Shown here: one piece after another, positions 26,056-37,958 of the stretch
How positions within the stretch are numbered: position 1 is the first letter of the stretch
How the letters are laid out: the number at the start of each line of letters is the position of its first letter
Source of the DNA: Argentina anserina
Taxonomy: Eukaryota; Streptophyta; Magnoliopsida; Rosales; Rosaceae
Assembly (NCBI RefSeq): GCF_933775445.1
Contig: NC_065872.1
Span: 1,922,001-1,986,000 of the forward strand
Direction: 5' to 3'
DNA: 64,000 nt
Notes under the pieces: model-generated
The model's database searches: none
Told to the model about the DNA's origin: nothing
What the model saw: the letters and a program-made list of their open reading frames with translations, nothing else
Made by a program: the position numbers and the translations under genes

Positions 26056-28163
26056 ACCCTTTTTCAGCAAAGCAGAGAAGCAGAGGAGGAGCTCATGATA
26101 GCCTCAAAACTACCCACCAAATCTTGGGTGAGAAAGCAAATGACTTTACTTTAAAACCAAAACAACAAAAAAACACACAAGGCAGAGAAGAGAAAGGGCG
26201 TGTTTGGATGTGAAAGCTTTCACCTTTTGAAATGATATCGATCTATAAAAATGAATGATGCCCCCTGTTGTTGAAGTTGGACCAAGAAGCTTAAGCTCTC
26301 TCAACTCTGACCTCCATGGAAGATGAATAAGAGGTCTTCCTCGAATGAAGAGATGAGAGACGGTGTGGCATTTTCTGAGAAAATTGCAGGCACCACTCTC
26401 CACTCTTCACCAACACAAAATAGGTAAAAGGAAATATAGTTTACACAGAATGAGAATAAAATATAAAGCTTATAACTTGGGGGTTCAGACGTTCAGTTCA
26501 GTTGGTAGGAAGAGGAAAAAGAAATTGACAATATTCTGAAGCTATGTTTGGCTGAGATGAATAAGATCCGAGATGGATTTTCAGCTTTTGCTATTATTGC
26601 ACTATGTGGGGTTGCCCATGGCAGCCTTATTTGTAGCAGGAAGCACCCGACCCTGTTTGTTATCCATGGTTCTACTGATTTCTTTTCATTATCCTAAAAA
26701 AAAAAGTAATTAGATTTTAGGTAGGCTTAGATTTATGTAAATCCGTCTAATTCAGCAAGTAGTATATGTCAAATCTCTGAAAATTTAAACGGTTAAATGA
26801 GTTGTTGCGTCTAAAATTCGGCATGTCATACATTTATCTAAAATTAATGTTGAGTTGTTGCGTCTTTAACTAATGAGATATATTTTGTTTAAACGAGTAG
26901 TATACGTTAAAATTCTAAAAATTTAAACAGTTAAATAAGTGACTATTTTCTACATGTCACATGTACTGAATTTATCTTGAGTTGACGCGCCTTTAACTGA
27001 TGAAATATATTTTGTTTAATCAACAATCTAGTCTTCAATTCCAACCAAAGAAAAAGCAACCATAATGATACTTGGTGTCATCATTATGGGCAATCCATGG
27101 TCCTCAGAAAATTTAAGCAAAGTGTTAATCTTTGATTAACATGTTCAGAAAAACAATGAATCAATGATGGAATCAACATGATAGCAAAATGACAAAAACA
27201 AAGAGCCTGCAGTGAGTCCCATACTTCTTGTTGTACCTAGACCCGCAGGAACAGGGTGTCCCTTAATAAGTTGGTAACGGGGAAAACATAATTAAATATG
27301 CATAGCATGAAAGCCAAGATCAAATTGATTAATTACAGGAGAAAATCGAATCAGAGCACCAAGAGAAGAGAAGGATCAAATGGTCCACTTAACATTTCCT
27401 TGTAAATTCTTATGGAATTTGCATTGGCTAATTTGGATTAAGCAGTTTATCAGGTAACTCAGGCCGGGTTTGGAGCTCCAATAATTGCCTTACGAGTTTA
27501 CATAAATCTGCTTCTATCAGATAAATTTTTTGTTACAGTAAATAAAATCCAAAACACAGTAAAAATCATGTGAATGTTAATGCCGTAATCTTCACTTTCA
27601 TATAGCTATTCAACCTCTTGGACATACACATACGAGTTTAATGTTACATTCATGAATCAAAGATAGGGCCATGGGACTCTTCGACTCATTTCACAGGAAA
27701 ATTTGAGGCTGAAAAGCTAAGGCAAGTAAATATTTGATGAAGAACCACCACTGCAAGACATTATGACACAAGTCGTTCAACTGTGAACTAATATAAACGA
27801 TAGCAATTATATTTGACAGAATAGATTGTTCTAAAACCAGGTTCACACGATCACTTTTACACAGAACCACTATATATCATACATAATTTAGGACCGTGTT
27901 TTAAGCAAATTATACTCCCAAAAAGCAATCACTGAATCGATATCAGTGTCTTGACCCCAAAAAAAAAAGAATCGATATCAGTGCAAGTATTTAGTATTAA
28001 CAATGTAGAATTGTAGACACTACGTACTGTAAAACATTAGTAAAAAGTACAATGATGATCAGATTCTTTAATTAATGAGCACAGAAGATATTAAGAGTGG
28101 AAGTAGGGACGTCTCTGGTCCCATATATGATGTATTTTGTGATCAACGATCGACTGGAGTCTA
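26056..28163. other. Intergenic, no gene recognised
   Basis: AT-rich DNA between the PP2A B' promoter and the 3' end of the AUX/IAA gene. Apart from the imperfect tandem repeat at 26757-27017 no structure was seen. Confidence 0.4.
26757..27017. repeat. Imperfect tandem repeat, two units
   Basis: Two diverged units of about 125-135 bp (about 26757-26890 and 26893-27017) share the same order of motifs: a gtata run, aatttaaacrgttaaat, gagttg, cctttaact and gatgaaatatattttgttt-like sequence. Their origin is unknown. They could be a degraded element or a local duplication. Confidence 0.5.
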
Positions 28164-29246
28164 TCAATTTCTGACTGCAGCTTCTGAACTTCTCATTAAC
28201 CGGATACGTTTGCATGATTCCTTAAACATTCTGCACCCAGCAATACTATATTTCAGTTCCCTGATCTTGATCGATCATCAGCTAAATTTACGAAAATATG
28301 TTATACAAGAAATCAATGAAATAGTGTTGCACTATCTATAGCTTACTTCCAAGGAACGTCTCCAACTAACATCCAGTCGTTATCCTTATCTTCATATGTC
28401 ACCGCATACTGATCATATTCCGCTGTGCCATTCACTGCTGCAGGTTTCATAAGAAGCACCTGTTGCTTCCTATCATCCTCCATGTACTTGTTCCCTGTAT
28501 TAAGCATTAATTGAGTCATAATACCACTAATTAACAAAATATTATTAATCTATATACATACATATATACACTTCATGCAATAAGTAGTTTATTATATGCA
28601 AGTTCTAGCTTAGTACGTAGTCGCTCACCGTTTACGGTGAAGGAAATGAAAATTTTCTCCAAGGCTATTAATAACTCCTCATAACTTGTATACATCTCTA
28701 AATCTACTTTCCTCAAGTAAGGAGCTCCATCAGCACCCACTTTCACATGCTTACTGCTGCTGATGTTCTTTAAGTTCTTGGAGTCCAAGGCCTTATTCCT
28801 TGTCGATCTCACCGGCGGCCACCCAACTGCTGGATCCCTTCAATTTCCCACCATACACATGTACACAAACGCTATGGTTAAAAGTTAAGAATAACTATTA
28901 ATACACACATACAAACCAAAACACATAGAATTACGTACTTTTCATTTGGAGCTTTCACGGCAGTAGTGGTACTACTACTGGAAGAGCACTTAGCTGCTCC
29001 AGTCGACTGCTCATCGTCCACTTTAGCTTGGCCACGATGCTTGCCATGACAGCTTTCCAGGTCAAGGTTGTTAGGATCATCAATGGTCTCCATGCACCCG
29101 CGATTCATCGAGCTCTTCATCAACTCTCCGAAAACCACTACACCAGTAGTCGAATAACCACGATTTCCGCCACCAGGTAGTCCCAAGGTCAGCTCAGTGT
29201 CCTCATAACTCATCATCTCTTCCACACGTTCAGTCGTTGACGTCAT
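28164..29246 (-). CDS. AUX/IAA auxin-responsive transcriptional repressor
   Basis: Four exons: 29246-28939, 28837-28629, 28494-28347, 28230-28164. They total 732 bp (243 residues). AUX/IAA proteins repress ARF factors in the nucleus and are degraded through TIR1/AFB when auxin is present. Domain I is TELTLGLPG about residue 17, an LxLxL EAR motif recruiting TOPLESS. Domain II, the degron, is VGWPPVR at about 107-113. The PB1 part (domains III/IV) covers the rest ([33 protein letters not shown]). The third exon runs into an apparent stop right after VPWK, but that stop lies in a donor (TGGAA|GTAAGC). A 67-bp last exon at 28230-28164 restores the conserved [12 protein letters not shown] ending. 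The C-terminus then diverges from the usual KGSEAIGL-type tail (here RSSEAAVRN). A poly-Ser tract lies before domain II. Confidence 0.92.
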
Positions 29247-29729
29247 CTAGCTTTCCGGCGAGTAATCAGTCCGTCATTCACGCACTGGTTAGGTCCGTAC
29301 GGTACGTTAGTGTAAGGCTGTAAGCTGTAAGCACGGCTTAGGGTTTGCTCCTTGTTCTGAACTACTGGTCTGGTACGTACGTATCAGATTCAAACCTGCA
29401 ACTCTACTATACTGAGATGGACAGTTTGCATCTATTAGACATAAATAGATCGATCATAAGCTAGAAGAAAGAAAGCCAATGGAAGGGGCGCGTGTGGTCG
29501 GTAAGGAACCACTACTTACGGTTGTTTTGAATCTTTTTGGCAGCAGCGGATTAGAAGTTTGTGCCCTCTGTCGGTACATTCAATCGGTATCCGTTTCCTG
29601 TCACTCTCGGCCAATATATATAAACAGTCGTACTAGTACATTTTTTATAGGCTGGAATTGTGTTTGTTTAGTTATACAAGGAATTTCCACATGAGCCAGA
29701 CTCATATATATATATATATTCTCAAATAA
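29247..29729 (-). promoter_or_regulatory. Upstream region of AUX/IAA gene
   Basis: Non-coding DNA upstream of the AUX/IAA start. I did not find a convincing canonical tgtctc auxin-response element by eye. It ends in a (TA)n tract at about 29705-29719 that borders a MITE. Confidence 0.35.
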
Positions 29730-30106
29730 GGAGGTCCGCACCAATGGTTTTGGTGCAGATTTCCATTTTTATACCACTTTTCGATCGAATTTTCTCATCT
29801 CCACCGTCTAATATCTATATAATATTGCGTAGATCATCTCTGCAAAATTTCAGCAAATTTGGTGATCGTTAAGACCCTCAAAATTGAAAAACAAATGGAC
29901 GGACTGAATTCTGTCAAACATGAACCGTTCATGTTTTTAACAGAAAAACGCAATTTTGAGGGTCTTAACGATCACCAAATTGGCTGAAATTTTGCAGAGA
30001 TGATCTACGCAATATTATCTAGATACTAGACGGTGGAGATTAGAAAATTCGATCGAAAAGTGGTGTAAAAATAGAAATCTGCACCAAAACAGTGGTGCGA
30101 ACCTCC
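29730..30106. mobile_element. Fold-back MITE (family A)
   Basis: The ends read ggaggtccgcacc and, in reverse complement, ggaggttcgcacc. Inverted complementarity runs almost to the centre: ttggtgatcgttaagaccctc on the left answers gagggtcttaacgatcacc on the right. Long near-perfect arms with a short loop are typical of a hairpin MITE. No coding capacity. Flanks are (TA)n on both sides, and no clear target duplication could be set. Confidence 0.75.
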
Positions 30107-30149
30107 ACAGCCAAGACGGGCTATATATATATATATATATTAATATATA

Positions 30150-30547
30150 GTCTCTATCCAGAGTGAAGCTTCACTCTGAAATTAAAGAGTGAATTTCCAA
30201 TTTTAACACATTTTTCGGTCAAATATTTTCATCATAAGTGATTCAATATTTAGGTATGTTATTCAAGATCATCTCTACAAAATTTCATCCAATTCGGACA
30301 TCGTTAATATATTGAAATTAGATTAAATCAATGAATGAATTAAAATTGTTCAACATGAACCGTTCGTGTAAATCTCAATTTTAAAAGCTCAAACCATTGT
30401 CGAATTAAATGAAACTTTGTAGAGATGATATTGAATAACATACCTAAATATTGAATCACTTATGATGAAAACAATTGACCGAAAAGTGTGCCAAAATTGG
30501 AACTTCACTCTGTAATTTCATAATGAAGCTTCATTCTGGATATGAAC
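30150..30547. mobile_element. Fold-back MITE (family B), copy 1
   Basis: The left end, tccagagtgaagcttcactc, is answered on the right by the reverse complement of tccagaatgaagcttcatta. The arms include caatatttaggtatgttattc in both orientations. The element is embedded in (TA)n tracts on both sides (30123-30148 and 30548-30568). A related copy lies at 59181-59550. Confidence 0.78.
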
Positions 30548-30568
30548 TATATATATATATATATATAT

Positions 30569-31850
30569 GCATTTGAATTCAAATGCATGTTCAAGGATAT
30601 TCAAATGCAAGTTCAAGGATATTTAAACTTCAAAGCTTGTATCTCTATTCCTACTATTGCATGCGTACTTACACAGTGATAAAGATTCCGGGCTAGGTCA
30701 AATATCACTCGTGAAGGGCTTCAATATTCCATCTTTCCATTTAATTTCTCCATATAGTAAGCAGTATTTTTAGACCAAACCTAATCCGAATAACAAAGTT
30801 TTACATATCTAAAAAAGAAAAGAATCATATATACGTAATCCGAATAAGTCTAGAATGTATATCAAATTAGAAATAAGACGTGTTAGTAATTAAGCTTGGA
30901 TCCTTATCAACGTTAAGAAAATGAAGTGGCCAAGGAACTAACCTAAAAGGGATTCCAAACCAAAAATTAGGAAGACGCAGTAGGGCGACAAGCATGTGAC
31001 AAATGTTGGATTGTCGGGAAGCCGTGGCTTGTATTATTTCATTTCATTTCATCCTCTAAAACCTTTGTACATACTACCTAATAAAGTTTCTCATGTTAGT
31101 ACTGTGAATAGTCAAGAACTTGTGAATCATGATCGATCACTGATAAAACCAGCAAGCGGCACACAGATTTGGCCTTTAATGTAACAGCTTTAACTAATTT
31201 ATCTGACCAATTGGATCTAATTACAAACCATGACTCAATTAGGTATAGGAGCAAGAGAAAGGTTAGGTTCATTGGATTAGACGTCTTCCAATTAACAATC
31301 ACATCTCAACATATAGAGCAAGTCTAGATTAGTTAGCTGGATTGATGTGAATCTTAACCAGGATTGTCGTTAGTTTTGCGCGGTTAAGCCCCTTGATTCG
31401 AGCACTAATTGGGGATTGTCATGATAGAAGAACCAATGCGTAACAAGTTTTTCATATACCACATTGCTAAATTCTACAACTTTGCATGACTTACCTAATA
31501 TCACTATATTTTAGATTTTAAATCGCCGAGCTTTGTCACGAGAGCTAGTGACCCAAACAGAAGTGTTTGAGGATGGTGTTAAGAGCCGGCGTCATGCAAT
31601 CGCAAGCTCCCCGATACCGGTAGCTTATTAGAGCACCATGTAAGCTCCATATCTTCAATTTGGGATTCAGCAATCTCTTCAGCAGTTCAGCTTACTTCTA
31701 TTTTTATTTTATTTTTCAAGCCATAAAGTCCCATAAGGTCCACAATGAGTAGTGGAAGTAGCCACTGGTCAAAAGCCCAAAGAATCTTAAATTGCGAATC
31801 GATTGGAGTTTGCTTGATATTGGTTTACACACATAAATTGCATAAAATAC
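30569..31850. other. Intergenic, no gene recognised
   Basis: AT-rich sequence with a near-duplicate phrase near the start (attcaaatgcatgttcaagg, then attcaaatgcaagttcaagg). Phrases near 31400 (ggggattgtcatg) and 31657 (caatttgggattcag) recur around 32738 and 32706, suggesting an old duplication around the hAT MITE. Confidence 0.4.
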
Positions 31851-32398
31851 TAGGGTTGGGCATTCGAATTTCGGTTCGGATCTGGGGTAAATTCATATCT
31901 AATTCGAATTAATCGTTTATTTATTTTGTCCAATAATATCCAAATTTTATAGACCTTAATCTAGATGTTCAACCAATCTTAATTTTCGGATAGGTTTGGA
32001 TCGGATCGGTTTTGGTGAAAACCCAAATATTAAAAATCTTGTCTATAAACTCAAATTTAAAGATGTATAAGCGATTCAATTATCTAAGCACTCTATACAT
32101 ACAAATTTCAAAAATAAATTTAAAGAATAAGTTTGTCACTATATTATGAAATCAATTATCATAACCATATGTTCAAATTTTCATTCATCAACCAATAATG
32201 AAGTGTCATGTATATTAAAAAAAATATATTTGTAATTAAATTAAATGATTCGGATCGGGTCTGTATCCAATCCGATTTTAACCGGATCAGATCGGTTTTT
32301 TTTCTTTTTTCAACCCAAATATTTATCAGTTATCCGATTAAGAAATCTGGATGGATCGGATTGGTTTTCAAGCGAATTCGGTTTTTTCCCCGACCCTA
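31851..32398. mobile_element. hAT-type MITE (548 bp)
   Basis: The left end is tagggttgggca and the right end, in reverse complement, is tagggtcgggga. A perfect 8-bp target duplication taaaatac flanks it (31843-31850 and 32399-32406). Subterminal sequence is rich in ggttcgga/tccgatt words in both orientations. No transposase is encoded. Confidence 0.88.
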
Positions 32399-32406
32399 TA
32401 AAATAC

Positions 32407-33722
32407 TTGTCAATCTAACTTTCCTTCTCCATATAGGAAAACTTGTTTCAGTGGACTATTCAGTAAGCGCTCAGCCGTCATGCAATTCGATCGTTGGCTT
32501 ATCAGAGCAGTACGCAATAATATGGAGCCCTCGGACAGATAATTCTATGGGTTTTCTAAAAATGGCAGACCCCCAAGTGAACTTAGAAGGGATATTGCTG
32601 CCTAATCTAGAGTAAGTGTTTTGTTTTCTAAAAAAAAAATCTACAGTAGGTGTAGATGGTTAGCTTCTAACCAATTCTACAACATATGTTTCACAACATA
32701 TCCCCAATTTGGGATTCAATAATCTCTTTGATTGCGCACTAGCTGGGGATTGTCATGCAAGAATATTATTTCCAAGTTCAATAACAAGATGTTATTGGTA
32801 ACAAGTATTGGGATCTCTCCGCGCAACCTTCACTTTTTTTATCATACACTGCCAGAATGCAACTAGAGTTTCGCGCCGGCCGCAGCAACGTCCCTTCTCC
32901 GGCTTTCGCTTGGCGGCATCCTTCCTCCAGCGGGGCGGCTGATCCTGTTGGTTTGAAGGTGCAAGGTACTAACCCAAGGCGGCAAGGCACCATATTCAGT
33001 GCCTTTCTTATATCCAAATATGGCACACACCGAAATTGAACTTTGTGAATCAGCAAGTGTCGTGCACCATTTAATTCCAATTCATTACCCACTCGTGACC
33101 GTTGCCGAATCATATGTGGTCTCATGCTCTGAGGTGGGGAGTTGCAACTAATTTCCTTTTCTTTTTTTGAGAGTTGCAACTAATTTCTACCTATTCATGT
33201 TTCAGAGCCGTGAAAAATGAAGATTATTTCTTGGTGATGACTTGGAGGTGGAGCTAACTTCCCAATATATAAGAGGTGGTGACTTGGAGATGGAGCTAAC
33301 TTCCAACATAAAAGATCCAAATGTGAACCAATGAAATAATTTTTCCATATCTAACTAGAAAGAATTCCAAAGATATACATGTCTTGCCCAGTTTAACCAG
33401 GATAATACCTGGAGTAGTTTCCCATACAGCTAGGGTTCCAAGTGGCACAAAATCAATACATCTGGATTTCTGGGAGGCAAAAACCAACTAGGCCAAAGCT
33501 GCAAAGCATAATTGAGGCTATTTCGAACGAGGGAGATGGCGAGAGAAGTGCACCACAAGGCCTAATTACAATGGGACTACTTTCAATATATATAAAAAGA
33601 AGAAACATGTATGAATCCAAGAAACACGAGCAGAACTCTACACAAGCAATCGGCAAGGAGGCAAACGGCGAGCGGGAAGAAGAGATTACTGTAGCTCATT
33701 CATTCCAGCATTACTTTCAGGA
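32407..33722. other. Intergenic with short local duplications
   Basis: No gene recognised. A GC-rich patch at 32868-32945 stands out but encodes nothing I know. Small tandem duplications occur at about 33137/33172 (gttgcaactaatttc) and about 33238/33279 (gacttggaggtggagctaac with one change). The 3' UTR of FATB probably fills the last few hundred bases. Confidence 0.4.
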
Positions 33723-35991
33723 CTATCCGCTCTCTGCTGGAAGCCCACTCATAATCCCAAGATTGTTGGGTTTTTTGGGCCTCCAACCAGTCCTTCCCCT
33801 CACAATCTCCAACCCACCCTCGAGTCGAAGCATGTGCTGGCACTCAACATTGCCAGTACTTGCCAAATGCCCAATGTCAGCACCAGACACTGCAGTCAGG
33901 GACTGAAGCACACTGTCCCTTCCACACTCCCTCCTATACTCCAGAGTCATAGAAGAAAGCTCATGGCTCTCCAAGATTGGCAAGGGAGCACTCTGTAGCA
34001 ACAAGTGTTTCAATTATAACATTCATAAGAATTATAGGCACCAAACAAATGGTGATCAGAATCAGCAACCTACCTCAAGGATCCAGCCAATGTACTTCAC
34101 ATTGTTGACATGCTGGTTGATATCCAGATCACTCCACCTGGGCTGCAAATAAGAATTTAATACGAATATAGTTATCATGACAAAGCAGCTAAGGGAAAAG
34201 AACAAGAATGATGAGCAAAGATGATTGACTTACAGTTAAACCAGTACGGACATGGTCCGCTGTGTTGTCGTCAAGTTTCTGCAGCTTCCTGCCATCCTCC
34301 TCCACAACAGGAGGAGAATTCATAAAGTAAGGTTCTATTTCATCTCGAACCTCATCAGGTATCTTGGAAAGCCTCCTAGTCAGTTTATTCATCATCACCC
34401 ACACACTGCAAATACATCGTAACCCGAATCAATAAGTGCGTCAAAAACTCTGCAACATCTGCAAATACATTTGTAACATATATTTTTGTAAAGATAAAAG
34501 GAGAAAATAAATACCTAGATGCTCTTGTTAAAATCTGCCCTGTTTTGCAATCATGGATAATCCAATCACGCTGCATACCATTCTTCCCAGAGGCACTAAC
34601 CCAAGTGTCAACTTGAACAACATCACCCCTGTAACATAAATTTTACTAAAGTCCATCAGATGAAAGTCGAAGGAAAATAACAAATGGCCATTTATTGTTG
34701 GTTATACAACGTAATTGACTAACAGATGCTATGCAACTCAACAACAATGGCCAATCTACTTGGCTGCAGGATTTGTAAGCTAGATATGGTCCAGAAATAG
34801 TTTAAACCTGAAACAGTTATCCTTTTACTAAAGGTTTTGAGCAGTTGGTCTGCATTGTGAAATAGTCAATTACATCAACTCATTAGTGCCGGAATGCAGA
34901 TTTTCAATAAAGCTCACAAGTTATTAAAGGTCTATGGTCATCTTTATTTGCGACTATCAAATTCTAATGTTAAAGAAGTATTCCCCAGCTCCTGTAATTC
35001 GCTCAGATTTCCAATGATGCCAAAGACATATATTCCCAATTTCAAGAATCCACAGCATGACCAAAATATACTAAAAAAGACCAGACTCCAAACCATTGCA
35101 TACTGTACTTTACAAGCTAGGCCAAAAATAAATGAGTGACTGTATAAATAGACTCGGCTTTACTGGTCAAACAGCAAGATGCATGCTTGGAGTTTTTACG
35201 TACCAAGTAGGATAGCGGTCCACCTTAACCTGCATTTTGGTTACAACCCATATCAGGTTTCTTATGGACATCTCTGGAGTTGAACCAAAGCCATCCCCTA
35301 AGAGGCCAGCAGTTTTAACATGATTAAGCGCTGTTTCCTGCAGAGATAAAAGAAGGTAATACATAAGCAACCTCATAAGATAAGAAGATGCAATCTAATT
35401 CAATAACGTGAAAGCCACTTTCTAACAACAACTGTGTCCAACAAAAACATCTTCAAATACAGCAGAAAATAAACTGTAAATGTCAAGTACCTGTAAATGA
35501 TTCATTAACGTCTCTATAGAAGCCGTTCGATCAGCACCTATTTCATAGGATCTAATGGAGAAGTTCTGGCGGAATACGAGACCATCCTGAACAATTCTTC
35601 CCAAACCAAACGGATCAATTAGCATATCGGCCCGCTTAGGTTTCCAATCAAGCATCATCCATTGCTTTTCAGCTGCCAAGAAGATTGTGGTTATAGCAGC
35701 AAGGAGCATACTCCAATCAGGTAACTGGTTAATGAAAGTCCGTGCAGGAGGGGATTGCGTAAGTCCGTGCGTGTCATCCCCATTCTTTCCACTTCCGACA
35801 GTGGCCAAACCAACACTAGTTCCATTAATTTTCGGAGGGGCTTGAGCATTAGCCTTTACCTGCAAACCAGCCGCAGCAGATTTTGATTTCAGTCCCAACT
35901 TGCCATTCCCATTTCCGATCTTCGAATTCTTGGCGCCAGAGTCGGGAGAAGGAACCGGAAAAAACGACGACGTAGCAGCAGTCGCAACCAT
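33723..35991 (-). CDS. FATB: Palmitoyl-acyl carrier protein thioesterase, chloroplastic
   Basis: Six coding exons: 35991-35491, 35337-35204, 34628-34515, 34405-34234, 34142-34074, 33992-33723. They total 1260 bp (419 residues). FATB releases saturated fatty acids, mainly palmitate, from acyl carrier protein in the plastid stroma. The ATG at 35991 (MVATAATSSFFPV) is the family's usual start, although an in-frame ATG lies 18 bp upstream at 36009. A Ser/Lys/Gly-rich transit peptide is followed by the hydrophobic LPDWSMLLAAITTIFLAAEKQW. Two hot-dog domains follow. The second carries DLDINQHVNN, with D314, N316 and H318, and LEYRRECGRD, with E352 and C353. The N-to-C spacing of 37 fits the known FatB active site. 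A 5'UTR intron is supported by acceptor cttgcag (above 36033) and donor GAGAG|GTAAGT (36581/36580). No lesions were seen. Confidence 0.96.
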
Positions 35992-36033
35992 GATAACAGT
36001 TTTAATCACAGTCCAGAGTCACCAATCAGAACA

Positions 36034-36580
36034 CTGCAAGAGTAAAAAAACACCTCATCAATACATATATTCCAAAACGAACTGGATGTACCGGCCAATT
36101 AAATCCACAGAAAACACCAGCCAAATCAACAGCAAGCAAGTCTAGCAATTTATGTCAAAAACCACGAGATACTGACAATATCAACGGTCCTTACAAATCA
36201 CCCAGGCAAAAATACAGCTTCCTATTCCGAAAGTCATCAAAAACGTCACTAAAAAATGAAGCTTTTTTTTCAGTTGAAGGATAAAAGCTTGTGTCCTACA
36301 GCAGTTGTGCATATTTTTTTCGTTTCGAAAACAACAAAATACAATCGGAAACTTGCTTCAAATTTTGACACATAAATTCTGAGCTTCAATCATTGCTAAC
36401 TAACCAAAACGAAACCCCGAAAAGTAAAGTAACAGCGAAATCCAAAATCATCGGGGTAAAAATTAATGGAAACAAACTTTAAATACCTCTAATTTACAGT
36501 CACACAATCATTACTCTCTCTATCCAAACCCCGAAAAATCACACATGCATAGAAAATCAGAGCAGATCTGAGCTACTTAC
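36034..36580 (-). other. 5'UTR intron of FATB
   Basis: A donor GAGAG|GTAAGT and an acceptor ttgcag|TGTTCTG bound a non-coding AT-rich stretch directly upstream of the coding start. A leader intron at this place is usual in plant FATB genes, as I recall. Confidence 0.65.
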
Positions 36581-36581
36581 C

Positions 36582-37586
36582 TCTCACACATAACTAGTGA
36601 GGATTAAATCACACAAATCCCACGCCTCAAAAACCAAAATTTCACAGCATCTAATTGCTAATATAATGCGCAACCGAAAATCACACAGTAAATTCAAATT
36701 TTCAAAATAAAAAAGAAAAAAAACAAAATGAAATTCAAAAACAGATCTCCACTTTTTCAAAAGCTATAAAACCGATGAATAAGCTAAAGCTTTCCACATT
36801 TCGATTCAGTACACTGCAAAATCTCCGAAACAAAAAGCGGCACCGTTTTTTTTCAGATCAGACTCAACAGAAATGGAACCAAACCGCGTGTACATCGCCA
36901 CCGTCGTCGGCGCTTACCAGCTTAACAAAGCAGCGGGGAGGTACGTACAGAGAGGTGGTGGTGACGGAGGAGGCTATTGCGTCATTCGGGATCGGCGGTG
37001 CTTCAGCTCCGGTAGTTTCTAGGGTTCGCGATCAAAGCTTTCTTTTTCGTTTTTTTTTTCTTTCAAAAAAAACAGAAAGGGAGAAATAAAATTGAGAGAG
37101 AGAGAAGGAGAAGAGGGATTTAGGGCCAGCGGTTCAGTGGGTACTGGGTGGTGTGCGAATTGGAGTCCATCGACTTTAATATATACTATCCACCTGGCCA
37201 CCTCTTAATTCCGCCGCAAGTTCAACCTCCGATGCCGACTGGAATGCCGCTTCTGCCCTTTCTTCTTTCCCAATTTTCGGTTTTCATTTATTTGCCAACT
37301 ATTGTTGTTGGTGTCTGAGTCCGACCTTTGTTGGTTTTAAGTTTTAACTGTAAACTACACTACTTTCTTCGTCAATCAACTTTTGTTTTGTTTTCGATCT
37401 TTGTATAGTAATACTTATTTTGATGGATAATATTTGATCAATCTTACTTCATTTCATAAAGATGAGTTGAGCTTTCACGTAGGAAGTCGTTTTTCTTTTT
37501 ACAAATAGATGGGATAACGTTTTTGTTTCTGGTTTTCAGATGAATTTTAATCATGGTGTAATCTATTATAGTTTTTTTGTTCTATA
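36582..37586 (-). promoter_or_regulatory. FATB leader and promoter region
   Basis: Non-coding DNA upstream of FATB. A GA-rich stretch lies at about 37076-37114 and the ttaatatatacta sequence near 37176-37190 is a possible TATA region. It ends at the copia target site ctata (37582-37586). Confidence 0.4.
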
Positions 37587-37771
37587 TGTTTGAGGATGAA
37601 ATACTTGTATATTATTGAATGATATGGGGGCCTATATATAGGCATTTACAACACCACAATCCCGTAGGATTCGGAGTCCTAATCTACTACGGAGATGCTA
37701 ATCTATCTCCTAACAGGAAACCTATTAGGCTAAGACACACACAAGGGTAGAATAGTAATTCTCCCGGAACA
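37587..37771 (-). repeat. Copia 3' LTR
   Basis: A 185-bp terminal repeat that differs from the partner only in the acacacac/acacaaaa stretch near the end. It contains the tatatatagg-like core near 37635, a candidate TATA region in the 5' copy. Confidence 0.93.
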
Positions 37772-37781
37772 CTCCCCCTTG
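37772..37781 (-). other. Copia polypurine tract
   Basis: On the minus strand the bases directly before the 3' LTR read aagggggag, a standard plus-strand priming site. Confidence 0.8.
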
Positions 37782-37958
37782 TGTCGCATGCCTAGGTTGC
37801 ATGGTGCACACATCGTTGCCTCGGTAAAAACCTTGTCAAGCAAAACAAAAACCTCTTGGGTAAAACAAAAGCTTGATCGAAGGGAAAAAGAGCACAACGC
37901 ACCAACTACTTAAGGATCTTAACATGTGATGTAGACTCCCCCTGAAGTCTACCAAACT

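Noticed and set aside
33442..33906. 154-codon + strand frame over the FATB 3' end
   Set aside because: Antisense to the last FATB exon and its 3' UTR.
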